Shown here: one piece after another, positions 29,099-35,973 of the stretch
Numbering within the stretch: position 1 is the stretch's first letter
Layout: each line of letters begins with the position of its first letter
Assembly (NCBI GenBank): GCA_017621875.1
Contig: JAGASE010000002.1
Span: forward strand, 1 to 64,000
Direction of reading: 5' to 3'
Length of the DNA stretch: 64,000 nt
Source: Clostridia bacterium
GTDB taxonomy: Bacteria > Bacillota > Clostridia > UBA1381
Notes under the pieces: generated by a model
What the model was told of the DNA's origin: nothing
What the model saw: the letters and a program-made list of their open reading frames with translations, nothing else
The model's database searches: none
Position numbers and translations under genes: made by a program

Positions 29099-30115
29099 GT
29101 GATAGGTGAATTTATTGCTGCTTGTGAAAAAACAGCCGGAAGTGCATGGCTGTGCATGCTTCCGCTTTTGATGGCGTTTGCGGTTACTGCGGTTTTGGGA
29201 CCGGTGCTGATACCGTGGCTTCATAAGCTCAAATTCGGTCAGCAGATTCTTGAAATCGGTCCGAATTGGCACAAGAACAAAGCGGGAACACCGACTATGG
29301 GCGGAATTATGTTCATTGTCGGAGTATGCGTGGCGATAGCGGTTGTGCTTTTAAATCGATTTGATATACGGCTTTTGATGATGCTGATGATATCGCTCGG
29401 CTTTGGACTGATTGGCTTTATTGACGATTATGTAAAGGTGATAAAGAAAAGAAATCTGGGGCTTACGGCAAGTCAGAAATTCTTGCTCCAGGCAATTTTG
29501 GCGGTTATATATGTTCTTGTACTTAAGGAAACAGGAAATCTTGAAACCTCGATTGTAATTCCGTTTATGAAAAATACTGTCAGCCTGCCATGGTGGCTGT
29601 ATATCGTGTTCATATTGTTTGTGGTAACGGGAACGGTAAATGCGGTCAACTTAACTGATGGACTTGACGGACTTGCAGCAAGCATAACGAGCGTTGTGGC
29701 ACTGTTTTTTGCTTTTGCCGGTGTTATGTTTTTTGACAGAAGCTCACTGTTTTTTGCTATGGCACTTCTGGGCGGCTGTCTTGCGTTTTTGTTGTTTAAT
29801 CACCACCCGGCAAGGGTGTTTATGGGCGATACCGGCTCGCTGTTTTTAGGCGGAAGCATATCGGTTCTGGCAGTAGGACTGGAGCTGCCACTGATTCTGA
29901 TAATTGTCGGATTTGTATATCTTTTTGAAACCCTGTCGGTTATAATTCAGGTGACATACTATAAGCTGACAAAAAAACGCGTATTCAAAATGGCACCGAT
30001 ACATCATCATTTTGAGATGTGCGGCTGGAAGGAAGTCAAAATTGTTTCGGTATTTACCGCAGCTACAGTGATTTTATGCATAATTTCGGTGTTTGCGATT
30101 TTGCCGGTATGCTAA
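29099..30115 (+). CDS. mraY: Phospho-N-acetylmuramoyl-pentapeptide transferase
   Basis: 338 residues from a GTG at 29099 after AAGGGAGATGG. About ten membrane helices. Conserved MraY blocks: KAGTPTMGGIMF, GLIGFIDDYVKV (catalytic Asp pair), NAVNLTDGLDGLA, FMGDTGSLFLGG and the C-terminal MAPIHHHFE. It transfers phospho-MurNAc-pentapeptide to undecaprenyl phosphate, making lipid I. The next gene is ftsW 22 bases downstream; the murD gene usually found here is missing. Confidence 0.96.
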   Translation: MIGEFIAACEKTAGSAWLCMLPLLMAFAVTAVLGPVLIPWLHKLKFGQQILEIGPNWHKNKAGTPTMGGIMFIVGVCVAIAVVLLNRFDIRLLMMLMISLGFGLIGFIDDYVKVIKKRNLGLTASQKFLLQAILAVIYVLVLKETGNLETSIVIPFMKNTVSLPWWLYIVFILFVVTGTVNAVNLTDGLDGLAASITSVVALFFAFAGVMFFDRSSLFFAMALLGGCLAFLLFNHHPARVFMGDTGSLFLGGSISVLAVGLELPLILIIVGFVYLFETLSVIIQVTYYKLTKKRVFKMAPIHHHFEMCGWKEVKIVSVFTAATVILCIISVFAILPVC

Positions 30116-30137
30116 AACTTTGAAAGGAAGATAAACG

Positions 30138-31466
30138 ATGGCTATTAAGGCTATTTATCCCAATAATTCTGAACAAAAGAAAAGGAATAAAGCCTCGGGA
30201 CGGGCAAAGGCTAAGCCTGTGCGTGCCAAAGAGACAACAAAGCGTGCCCAGGTAAAGGCAGTTAAAAAATCGGCTGTCCCTGTAAGGGCAAAGGTGAAGC
30301 CTAAGGCAAAAAAACGGTCAATTAAAAGAAAAAGTGCAGGCTTTTTAGGCAATCTTTTTGCATCAGGCAGAAAATCGGGCGATATTGACTATACCTTTTT
30401 GCTGCTTGTAGGCGTTTTGGTGGCGTTCGGGCTTATTATGCTGCTTTCAGCGTCTACACCGACTGCCGATGTAAAGTTCGGAAAAAGCTACTATTTCTTT
30501 ATACGTCAGTTCGCGTATGTGGCGGTGGGGATGGTAATGATGCTTGTCCTGTCGCATATTGACTATAGAAAATATAAGCCGTATGCAAGGATTTTTATGA
30601 TAATATGCATGGTGCTTTTGGCGGCGGTTTTCCTGCCGGGAATAGGCGTTTCGCATAACGGCTCAAGACGATGGATAAATCTGGGAGTAACCGAGATACA
30701 GCCGTCTGAGTTTACCAAGCTTGCGGTTTCGATGTTTTTTGCTGCGATGATTGAGGACAGGAAATATGATATCCAAAAATTCAGCGGCCTGCTAAAATAT
30801 GCGGCGTGGATAGGCGTTGTGGCACTTTTAATGATGTTTGAAACGCATCTTAGCGGCACTATTGTGCTGTGCGGAATTGCGGTATGTATAATGCTGGTGG
30901 GTGGTGCAAGCTTTAAGCTTATCTGCGGCGGCGGTGCCGGAGCGTTTGCGGCGGTACTCCTGTTTCTGCAGTTTGACCCTGTGCGAATGGCACGTGTAAC
31001 AAGCTTTTTGCACCCGTTTGCCGATAAGCAGGGAACGGGCTATCAGACTCTGCAGTCGCTTTATGCAATCGGCTCGGGCGGAATCTTCGGCAAGGGCTTG
31101 GGAGAGAGCGTGCAGAAGTTCTCATACCTGCCTGAGCCGTATAACGACTTTATTTTTGCCGTTGTATGTGAGGAGCTGGGCTTGGTAGGTGCGGCATTTA
31201 TCATATGCCTGTTTATAGGTCTTATTATACGCGGCATTAAAATTTCGATGGAAGCTCCCGATGTTTTCGGCTCGCTGATGGTTGTGGGAATTATGGCACA
31301 GGTGGCAATTCAGACAATTTTAAATATTGCCGTTGCAACCTCGTCTATGCCAAATACGGGCGTTTCACTGCCGTTTTTCAGCTATGGCGGAACGGCGGTC
31401 ATGATACTTTTGGCGGAAATGGGAATTGTGCTGAGTGTATCGAGATATTCCTCAAAAAATACCTGA
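30138..31466 (+). CDS. ftsW: SEDS peptidoglycan polymerase (FtsW/SpoVE type) with basic N-terminal extension
   Basis: 442 residues. An unusual Lys/Ala/Arg-rich cytoplasmic N-terminus of about 75 residues precedes about ten membrane helices. SEDS signatures include GSRRWINLGVTEIQPSEFTKLA, the catalytic-loop region RVTSFLHPFADKQGTGYQTLQ, and FIFAVVCEELGLVG and SMPNTGVSLPFFSYGG near the C-terminus. The protein polymerises glycan strands from lipid II with a class B PBP, for which the gene at 23978 is the natural partner. FtsW and SpoVE cannot be told apart from sequence alone. The basic extension is longer than usual and might bind DNA, lipid or a partner. Confidence 0.92.
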   Translation: MAIKAIYPNNSEQKKRNKASGRAKAKPVRAKETTKRAQVKAVKKSAVPVRAKVKPKAKKRSIKRKSAGFLGNLFASGRKSGDIDYTFLLLVGVLVAFGLIMLLSASTPTADVKFGKSYYFFIRQFAYVAVGMVMMLVLSHIDYRKYKPYARIFMIICMVLLAAVFLPGIGVSHNGSRRWINLGVTEIQPSEFTKLAVSMFFAAMIEDRKYDIQKFSGLLKYAAWIGVVALLMMFETHLSGTIVLCGIAVCIMLVGGASFKLICGGGAGAFAAVLLFLQFDPVRMARVTSFLHPFADKQGTGYQTLQSLYAIGSGGIFGKGLGESVQKFSYLPEPYNDFIFAVVCEELGLVGAAFIICLFIGLIIRGIKISMEAPDVFGSLMVVGIMAQVAIQTILNIAVATSSMPNTGVSLPFFSYGGTAVMILLAEMGIVLSVSRYSSKNT

Positions 31467-31482
31467 AAGGACTAAATTGGCT

Positions 31483-32586
31483 ATGAAAGTTTTGTTTGCG
31501 GGCGGAGGTACTGCAGGGCATATTAATCCTGCATTGTCAATCGCTGATTATATGAAGGAAAAGGAAGAGGATTTTGAAGCACTGTTTATAGGAACGGAGC
31601 GAGGTCTTGAAAAAAAGCTTGTTCCTGCTGCGGGCTACAAAATCCGATATATTGATATACGCGGATTTGACCGAAAGAATTTGCTGAAAAATATTTCGGT
31701 GCTTTATAAGCTGCAGAAATCAAGAAGTGACTGCAAAAGAATAATAAAGGAATTTAAGCCGGATGCTGTCATCTGCACCGGCGGTTATGTTTCGGGACCT
31801 GTGGCAATGGCAGCGAAAAGAGAGGGAGTCCCTGCGATTATTCATGAGCAGAACGTGTATCCGGGACTTACGGTGAAGGGTGCGGAAAAATACGTTGATT
31901 ATGTGGCGGTAAGCTTTGAAGAAACAAAGGAGCATATGAAAAATCCGCATAAATGCGTTGTGACGGGAAATCCTGTTCGTACCGAGATTTTAAATGCCGA
32001 CAAGACAGAGGCACGAGCGGAGCTGGGGCTTTCGGATAAGCCGTTTGTACTGGTGTTCGGCGGAAGCTTGGGAGCTGCGAAGATAAACGAAACTATGATA
32101 GGCGTTTTGAAGAGAATGTGCGAGGATAAGCAAATATCTCTTCTGTTCGGAACGGGTGACAGGAATTTTGCCGAGGTTTCCGAAAAAATAAAGGCAGAGG
32201 GAATAGAGCTTGGCGAGGATATAAAGGTTGTTCCTTATATAAATAATATGAGTACGGCTATGGCTGCGGCAGATGTGGTTGTTGCAAGAGCCGGTGCGAT
32301 CACCGTTTCCGAGATTGCGGCACTTGCAAAGCCGTCAATTCTTATTCCATCACCTAATGTGGTTCGTAATCATCAGGAGCAGAACGCACGCGAGTTTGAG
32401 AGAAATGACGCGGCGGTAGTGATAACCGAGGATATTCTGACGCCTGACATATTATATGATAAAATCTGTGAAATGACGCTTGACAAAATGCGGCTTTCCC
32501 AAATGAGCAAAAATGTGAAAAAGCTTGCAAAATGCGAAGCTTTGGAAGAAATCTATCAGGTGGTTAAAAAGATAATAAACAAATAA
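31483..32586 (+). CDS. murG: UDP-GlcNAc:MurNAc-(pentapeptide)-PP-undecaprenol GlcNAc transferase
   Basis: 367 residues from the ATG at 31483 (MKVLFAGGGTAGHINPAL); a longer in-frame start at 31435 overlaps the end of ftsW and is rejected. GT28 family: the glycine-rich acceptor loop GGGTAGH is at residues 7-13, HEQN near residue 124, the donor-site block VFGGSLGA at about 190, and AGAITVSEIAAL near 270. Converts lipid I to lipid II on the inner membrane face. The gene ends the cluster; its terminator is the insertion site of the mobile element. Confidence 0.95.
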   Translation: MKVLFAGGGTAGHINPALSIADYMKEKEEDFEALFIGTERGLEKKLVPAAGYKIRYIDIRGFDRKNLLKNISVLYKLQKSRSDCKRIIKEFKPDAVICTGGYVSGPVAMAAKREGVPAIIHEQNVYPGLTVKGAEKYVDYVAVSFEETKEHMKNPHKCVVTGNPVRTEILNADKTEARAELGLSDKPFVLVFGGSLGAAKINETMIGVLKRMCEDKQISLLFGTGDRNFAEVSEKIKAEGIELGEDIKVVPYINNMSTAMAAADVVVARAGAITVSEIAALAKPSILIPSPNVVRNHQEQNAREFERNDAAVVITEDILTPDILYDKICEMTLDKMRLSQMSKNVKKLAKCEALEEIYQVVKKIINK

Positions 32587-32591
32587 ATTAC

Positions 32592-32622
32592 TTCCTCCGC
32601 AATGTCGGAGGAAAATTTTTTG
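32592..32622 (+). terminator. murG terminator, interrupted in its T-tract by the mobile element
   Basis: Stem TTCCTCCG / CGGAGGAA with a 6-nt loop, then AATTTTTTG. The last eight bases (32616-32623) are the left copy of the element's target duplication, so the insertion split the tract right after the run of T. Confidence 0.85.
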
Positions 32623-32623
32623 T
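32616..32623. repeat. Target-site duplication, left copy
   Basis: TTTTTTGT, identical to 35901-35908, directly bordering the terminal inverted repeats. An 8-bp duplication is the usual length for IS1595-family insertions. Confidence 0.9.
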
Positions 32624-32681
32624 CCTATAACTCGATTTTCTGTGGAACGGACTTTTCGTTGAAATCTCAAAGAGAAATTGA
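32624..32681 (+). repeat. Left terminal inverted repeat of the IS1595-like element
   Basis: Starts CCTATAACT, then two mismatches, then ATTTTCTGTGGAA, and continues with imperfect matches to about base 58. It pairs with 35843-35900. Confidence 0.88.
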
Positions 32682-32732
32682 ATTGTAAAGGCATTTTTAT
32701 ATGCATAATTGGTTGTGTTGCAAAGTTCCACA

Positions 32733-33142
32733 CATTATAAACAATATTAGAGGTTTTATAAAATCTGTCAAAAGTTTTATAAAATCTCTTTTGTTTTTTA
32801 TAAAACCGATTATAAAAAATCCCTATTCTTTTATAAAAGATTGCAGAAGATTTATAAAAAATATTTAGACTTTTATAAATCATTGACCGACTTTTTCTAA
32901 AATCAAATACGGATTTTTATAATTTTATTGCCAATTTTTTATAAAATCAGGAATAACCTTTTATAAAACCAATGCCGGCATTTTATAAAAGTTGCTTGAT
33001 TATTTTATAAAATCAGCATAAATGTTTTATAATTCCTTCCGTAATCTTTTATAATTTCAGTTCCGGAGTTTTATAATTTCTGTTCTACCCTTTTATAAAT
33101 AGTTGCCGATGTTTTATAAAAGATGTCCGTTCTTTTATAAAA
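32733..33142. repeat. Array of about 20 TTTTATAAAA palindromes at 21-22 bp spacing
   Basis: Motif starts: 32733 (degenerate), 32754, 32775, 32796, 32808 (degenerate, off-phase), 32829, 32850, 32871, 32893 (TTTTCTAAAA), 32915, 32937, 32959, 32981, 33003, 33025, 33047, 33069, 33091, 33112, 33133. Steps are 21 bp at both ends and exactly 22 bp through the middle, about two helical turns, so the sites lie on one face. Copies at 32915, 33025, 33047 and 33069 read TTTTATAATT. The 11-12-nt spacers differ from each other; many start with TC. The array ends 18 bp before the transposase -35 box. Possible roles: subterminal transposase sites, operators for a repressor or architectural protein, or a transcribed array. 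A weak TTGTGT-17-TATAAA pair near 32713-32741 could start a transcript into it. None is proven. Confidence 0.9.
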
Positions 33143-33160
33143 ACTGTTAGAAATGCCAAT

Positions 33161-33189
33161 TTGACAATATTTGCATACTTTTATATAAT
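33161..33189 (+). promoter_or_regulatory. Consensus sigma-A promoter of the transposase gene
   Basis: TTGACA (33161-33166), 17-bp spacer, TATAAT (33184-33189), both hexamers perfect. Such a strong promoter on a transposase gene would normally need repression; the adjacent palindrome array is the obvious place for it. Confidence 0.85.
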
Positions 33190-33217
33190 ATAAGTATCAA
33201 AAAGGGGGTGTATAGGT

Positions 33218-34852
33218 ATGCACTTGAGCAAATTAATGGAAAAATATCCTAAAATAGATAAAAGGTTAAAAGAATTAAGAAAAGAATTAAAATCCTTGTC
33301 AAAAGAAGACTTGGCGTGGGTGTTAAAGGGCTTTTTGCCACCCGAGAAAAAGCCAACCCGACCACCAACAGATTATGAAATCTTTATTGACAAATATGGG
33401 TTAAAACCTGCTTGTCCTTATTGCACAAGCCGATTGTATTACCCACACGGGTTAGACGATTATGGAAAACCCCGATATAAGTGTAGAAAATGTGGGAAAA
33501 CTTACACCATAATGACAGGTACTTTTGCAGATAAATCTACATTCCCCCTACCTGTGCAGATTGCAGTAATTAACTATACTTTAATGGGGTTATCCTTATC
33601 CGCTTGTCGGCGTAATTTAGCGGTTGACTATGGGTGGCGTACCTCAGAAGGCACAATCTTGCTATACAGACATAAGTTTTTAAAAGCCCTTTTAGAACAC
33701 TATGGAATGCCGAAATTGTCGGGTGTAGTTCAGGTTGACGAAACATATTTCAGGGAAAATCAAAAGGGTGCAATGGAATTAGTCAATGTTGCACCAACCG
33801 CAGTAAAAGTGAGAAAACCCCGACTTGAAAACACACATATACCTTCCGAGCTTGGGATTTTCGGACCAGAGTTTGCCTGTGTTGTTGTGGGAATATCAAG
33901 CGAGGGCTATGTTTCCGCAGTTTTATCAGGATTGGGGAAAAGCAGTTCTCAAATCCTTGAAGATTATTTTAGTGATTATTTAGGGGATATAACCTTCCTT
34001 TGTAGTGACGATTATGACGCCTATACTCGGTATTGTGATAATAATGCAATTCCCCACTACATACAACCTTCCGATATGAGGAAGATAGTTAGAAAAGAGC
34101 AAAAGGACTGGGCAGAAAAACATAATGGCAAAGAATTGTCAGAAGAAACAATCCTTAAAAGATATTACCAAACACAAGGACTTGACAGAGTGGAAAACTA
34201 CGGAAGATTAAGTTTTGCGGAGTTTGAGAGATTAAAAGCCGAAAAACACTTGACATTGAATGATATTGATAGTTTTCATAATCAATTAAAGCGACATATC
34301 AACAAAAACTTGACTGGTGTTGCTACTGTGTATTTGCCTTTATATCTTGCTTTATATGTATTCAAGCATAATTGGAGTATCAGCCACAATAAACAACACC
34401 CCACCTCCCGACATGACGCTGAAAACATACTGATTGACTTACTGCAAAGAAAAGGGACAGCATACCGAAGTGAGGATATAAAGGGTGGGAATATTCTTGA
34501 TTATGTAAAGCCTACCACCCATTATATAAATAATCTGCAAGAACTAACAGAAGAAATGAGAAGAAAATCAAATATTATGGGCTTTACTTTTGACGAAAAT
34601 GACAGGCTTTTGACATTTAACAAGAGAAAATATTTCAGGAATTGCGGAATAACAAAGTTAAAGCAAATATGCAAGGAATACCATATAAAAGGCTATACTG
34701 CCATTGACAGTAAAGAGAGATTGGCAAAATTAATCTGTGAACTACCACAAGTTAATGACATTTTTCTTGGACTTGTTGCCGCAGACCACTTGCATTCACA
34801 ATTTATGGAAGATATACAACTTATGATACAACAAGCAGAAGAACTTGACTAG
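33218..34852 (+). CDS. IS1595-family (ISXO2-like) DDE transposase with C-terminal SAP-like extension
   Basis: 544 residues; GGGGG site upstream. An N-terminal zinc ribbon (C66-x2-C69...C89-x2-C92, consensus Y-K-C-R-K-C-G-K-T-Y) precedes an RNase H-like catalytic core. First Asp D174 lies in VQVDETYF, second D264 in CSDDYDAY, and the third-position region is DIDSFHNQLKR with D351 where family members usually show Asn or Glu. A further region (about 430-545) includes a SAP-like helix pair (ITKLKQICKEYHIKGYT...SKERLAKLI), a fold often used for DNA binding. This makes the protein longer than the roughly 300-residue core of simple family members. It should cut and join the ends at 32624 and 35900. 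No frameshift is seen, so it is probably functional. Confidence 0.9.
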   Translation: MHLSKLMEKYPKIDKRLKELRKELKSLSKEDLAWVLKGFLPPEKKPTRPPTDYEIFIDKYGLKPACPYCTSRLYYPHGLDDYGKPRYKCRKCGKTYTIMTGTFADKSTFPLPVQIAVINYTLMGLSLSACRRNLAVDYGWRTSEGTILLYRHKFLKALLEHYGMPKLSGVVQVDETYFRENQKGAMELVNVAPTAVKVRKPRLENTHIPSELGIFGPEFACVVVGISSEGYVSAVLSGLGKSSSQILEDYFSDYLGDITFLCSDDYDAYTRYCDNNAIPHYIQPSDMRKIVRKEQKDWAEKHNGKELSEETILKRYYQTQGLDRVENYGRLSFAEFERLKAEKHLTLNDIDSFHNQLKRHINKNLTGVATVYLPLYLALYVFKHNWSISHNKQHPTSRHDAENILIDLLQRKGTAYRSEDIKGGNILDYVKPTTHYINNLQELTEEMRRKSNIMGFTFDENDRLLTFNKRKYFRNCGITKLKQICKEYHIKGYTAIDSKERLAKLICELPQVNDIFLGLVAADHLHSQFMEDIQLMIQQAEELD

Positions 34853-35059
34853 ATCTCAAAAGTGTCATTTATAAGTGTTGGTTTTTCCCGGAAGATTTTC
34901 CGAACCCAATTTTTTTATTGATTTTACCCCTTAAAAAGCATAGTTTTTTATAAAAATTAATAGTCACATATTAAAAGTGTCGGTTTTTTTCTTTTTCGGG
35001 GATATCCGCCAGAAGGAGATAACCACAACAGGGCACATTGCTGAAAATTGCCAAAATTG
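34853..35059. other. Spacer between transposase and passenger gene
   Basis: About 200 AT-rich bases with one isolated TTTTATAAAA (34946-34955) matching the left-arm motif, and a weak GGAAGATTTTCC hairpin near 34891. No open frame of note and no clear terminator for the transposase. Confidence 0.5.
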
Positions 35060-35088
35060 TTGACTTTAGGGCGTAATTTTGCTATAAT
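35060..35088 (+). promoter_or_regulatory. Sigma-A promoter of the passenger lipoprotein gene
   Basis: TTGACT (35060-35065), 17-bp spacer, TATAAT (35083-35088). The passenger gene therefore has its own expression signal, independent of the transposase. Confidence 0.8.
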
Positions 35089-35139
35089 TTAGGTAGAACA
35101 TAGGAAATGGAGTGAATATTTGAGAAAAGGAGTGTTAAT

Positions 35140-35784
35140 ATGAAAAAGTTATTTACATTATTTTCAGTAGTATTGGCGTTGTTATTAGTGGGTTGTAACA
35201 CCAACCAACAAAACCAACAAGCAGAAAAAGGCGATTTTAAGTTCTGCTCTCTTGAATGGGGAAGTGATTGGGAAACCACACAAGAAAATGAGAACTTAAA
35301 AAATGCAAAATATGAGGTTACTGAAAATGGACCAAGACAAATAGTAAAATTGGAAGATTTAGAGTATTTGGGTGTAAAATTAGAAGTGGTAGGATTAGCA
35401 TTTGATATCGGCGAAAAAGCAGAAACAAATGGATTACATAGTATTTTTTTGCAGTTTTCCGAAGAAAATGAAGAAATCTTGTTAACCAAATTAACTGAAC
35501 TGTATGGAGAACCAAAAAATGCCTACACAGATAAAAATGGGGTTGAAAATCCAATTAATCCTGCTGGTTGGGTAAGTGGTGATACTATTGAGGATATTTT
35601 AACAGAAGAAGAAAAAGAATATTATCTTGATATGTTGCCAAAAGGATATGAACAAACAAGAATAGACGCACTTTTACGGTCACCTCTTGTTTCAATAAGA
35701 TTTGACAAAGACCGTAATTTGGTAGAGTTTAATGGAAATAATGCGTCAGTTGTGTCCTATATACAAGCAGAATTGAAAAAGTAA
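35140..35784 (+). CDS. Passenger lipoprotein of unknown function
   Basis: 214 residues. A type II signal peptide with lipobox LLVGC (Cys19) is followed by a Gln/Asn-rich linker and an acidic soluble domain (about 30-214). I do not recognise the domain; blocks such as FCSLEWGSDWETTQ and LTKLTELYGEPKNAYTD recall small secreted lipoproteins of Firmicutes that appear as accessory genes. It lies wholly inside the mobile element between its own promoter and terminator, so it is cargo. AT-rich codon use matches the element rather than the chromosome. A role in host-cell defence, adhesion or immunity to a second copy of the element is speculation. Confidence 0.75.
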   Translation: MKKLFTLFSVVLALLLVGCNTNQQNQQAEKGDFKFCSLEWGSDWETTQENENLKNAKYEVTENGPRQIVKLEDLEYLGVKLEVVGLAFDIGEKAETNGLHSIFLQFSEENEEILLTKLTELYGEPKNAYTDKNGVENPINPAGWVSGDTIEDILTEEEKEYYLDMLPKGYEQTRIDALLRSPLVSIRFDKDRNLVEFNGNNASVVSYIQAELKK

Positions 35785-35798
35785 TTGTTAATATTTAC

Positions 35799-35830
35799 AA
35801 TGGGCAAGGTTGCAAATCTTGCCCATTTCT
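35799..35830 (+). terminator. Terminator of the passenger gene
   Basis: A perfect 10-bp stem AATGGGCAAG / CTTGCCCATT with a 9-nt loop, followed by TTCTTAT. It also shields the flanking chromosome from outward transcription. Confidence 0.75.
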
Positions 35831-35842
35831 TATGTATAAAAA

Positions 35843-35900
35843 TCAATTTTTATTTGAAATCTCAACAAAAAAATTATTCCACAGAAAATAAAGTTATAGG
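35843..35900 (-). repeat. Right terminal inverted repeat of the IS1595-like element
   Basis: Reverse complement begins CCTATAACTTTATTTTCTG and matches the left end at about three quarters of 58 positions. Confidence 0.88.
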
Positions 35901-35908
35901 TTTTTTGT
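35901..35908. repeat. Target-site duplication, right copy
   Basis: TTTTTTGT, identical to 32616-32623. Joining the two flanks restores an uninterrupted murG terminator. Confidence 0.9.
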
Positions 35909-35915
35909 AAAAATA

Positions 35916-35944
35916 TTGTATTTTACGGCAAAATGTTATACAAT
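35916..35944 (+). promoter_or_regulatory. Probable sigma-A promoter of the transglutaminase-like gene
   Basis: TTGTAT (35916-35921), 17-bp spacer, TACAAT (35939-35944). It lies 8 bases outside the element's right duplication, so it belongs to the original chromosome. Confidence 0.6.
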
Positions 35945-35973
35945 TATAATATATTATATTTTGGAGGGTAGAA

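Larger units (their letters stand above)
32624..35900 (+). mobile_element. IS1595-like composite element with repeat array and passenger gene
   Basis: 3277 bp bounded by 58-bp imperfect terminal inverted repeats and an exact 8-bp target duplication. Contents from left to right: left repeat, array of TTTTATAAAA palindromes (32733-33142), consensus promoter (33161-33189), DDE transposase, a single extra TTTTATAAAA at 34946-34955, a second promoter (35060-35088), a passenger lipoprotein gene, its terminator, right repeat. The base composition is visibly richer in A+T than the flanking chromosome. Intact ends and an open transposase frame suggest a recent, possibly active insertion. The family call rests on the transposase motifs and the 8-bp duplication; the ends begin CCTATAACT. 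Confidence 0.9.

Noticed and set aside
32452-32883. Minus-strand frame of 143 codons with repeated F-Y-K every seven residues
   Set aside because: The periodicity comes from the 21-bp spacing of the TTTTATAAAA array; it overlaps the murG end, the terminator and the inverted repeat, has no ribosome site, and breaks where spacing becomes 22 bp.
32733-33142. CRISPR array
   Set aside because: Repeats are 10 bp and spacers 11-12 bp, far below CRISPR sizes, and no cas gene is nearby.
35843-35973. Outward promoter from the element driving the transglutaminase-like gene
   Set aside because: The TTGTAT-17-TACAAT pair lies outside the right target duplication, so it was there before the insertion.
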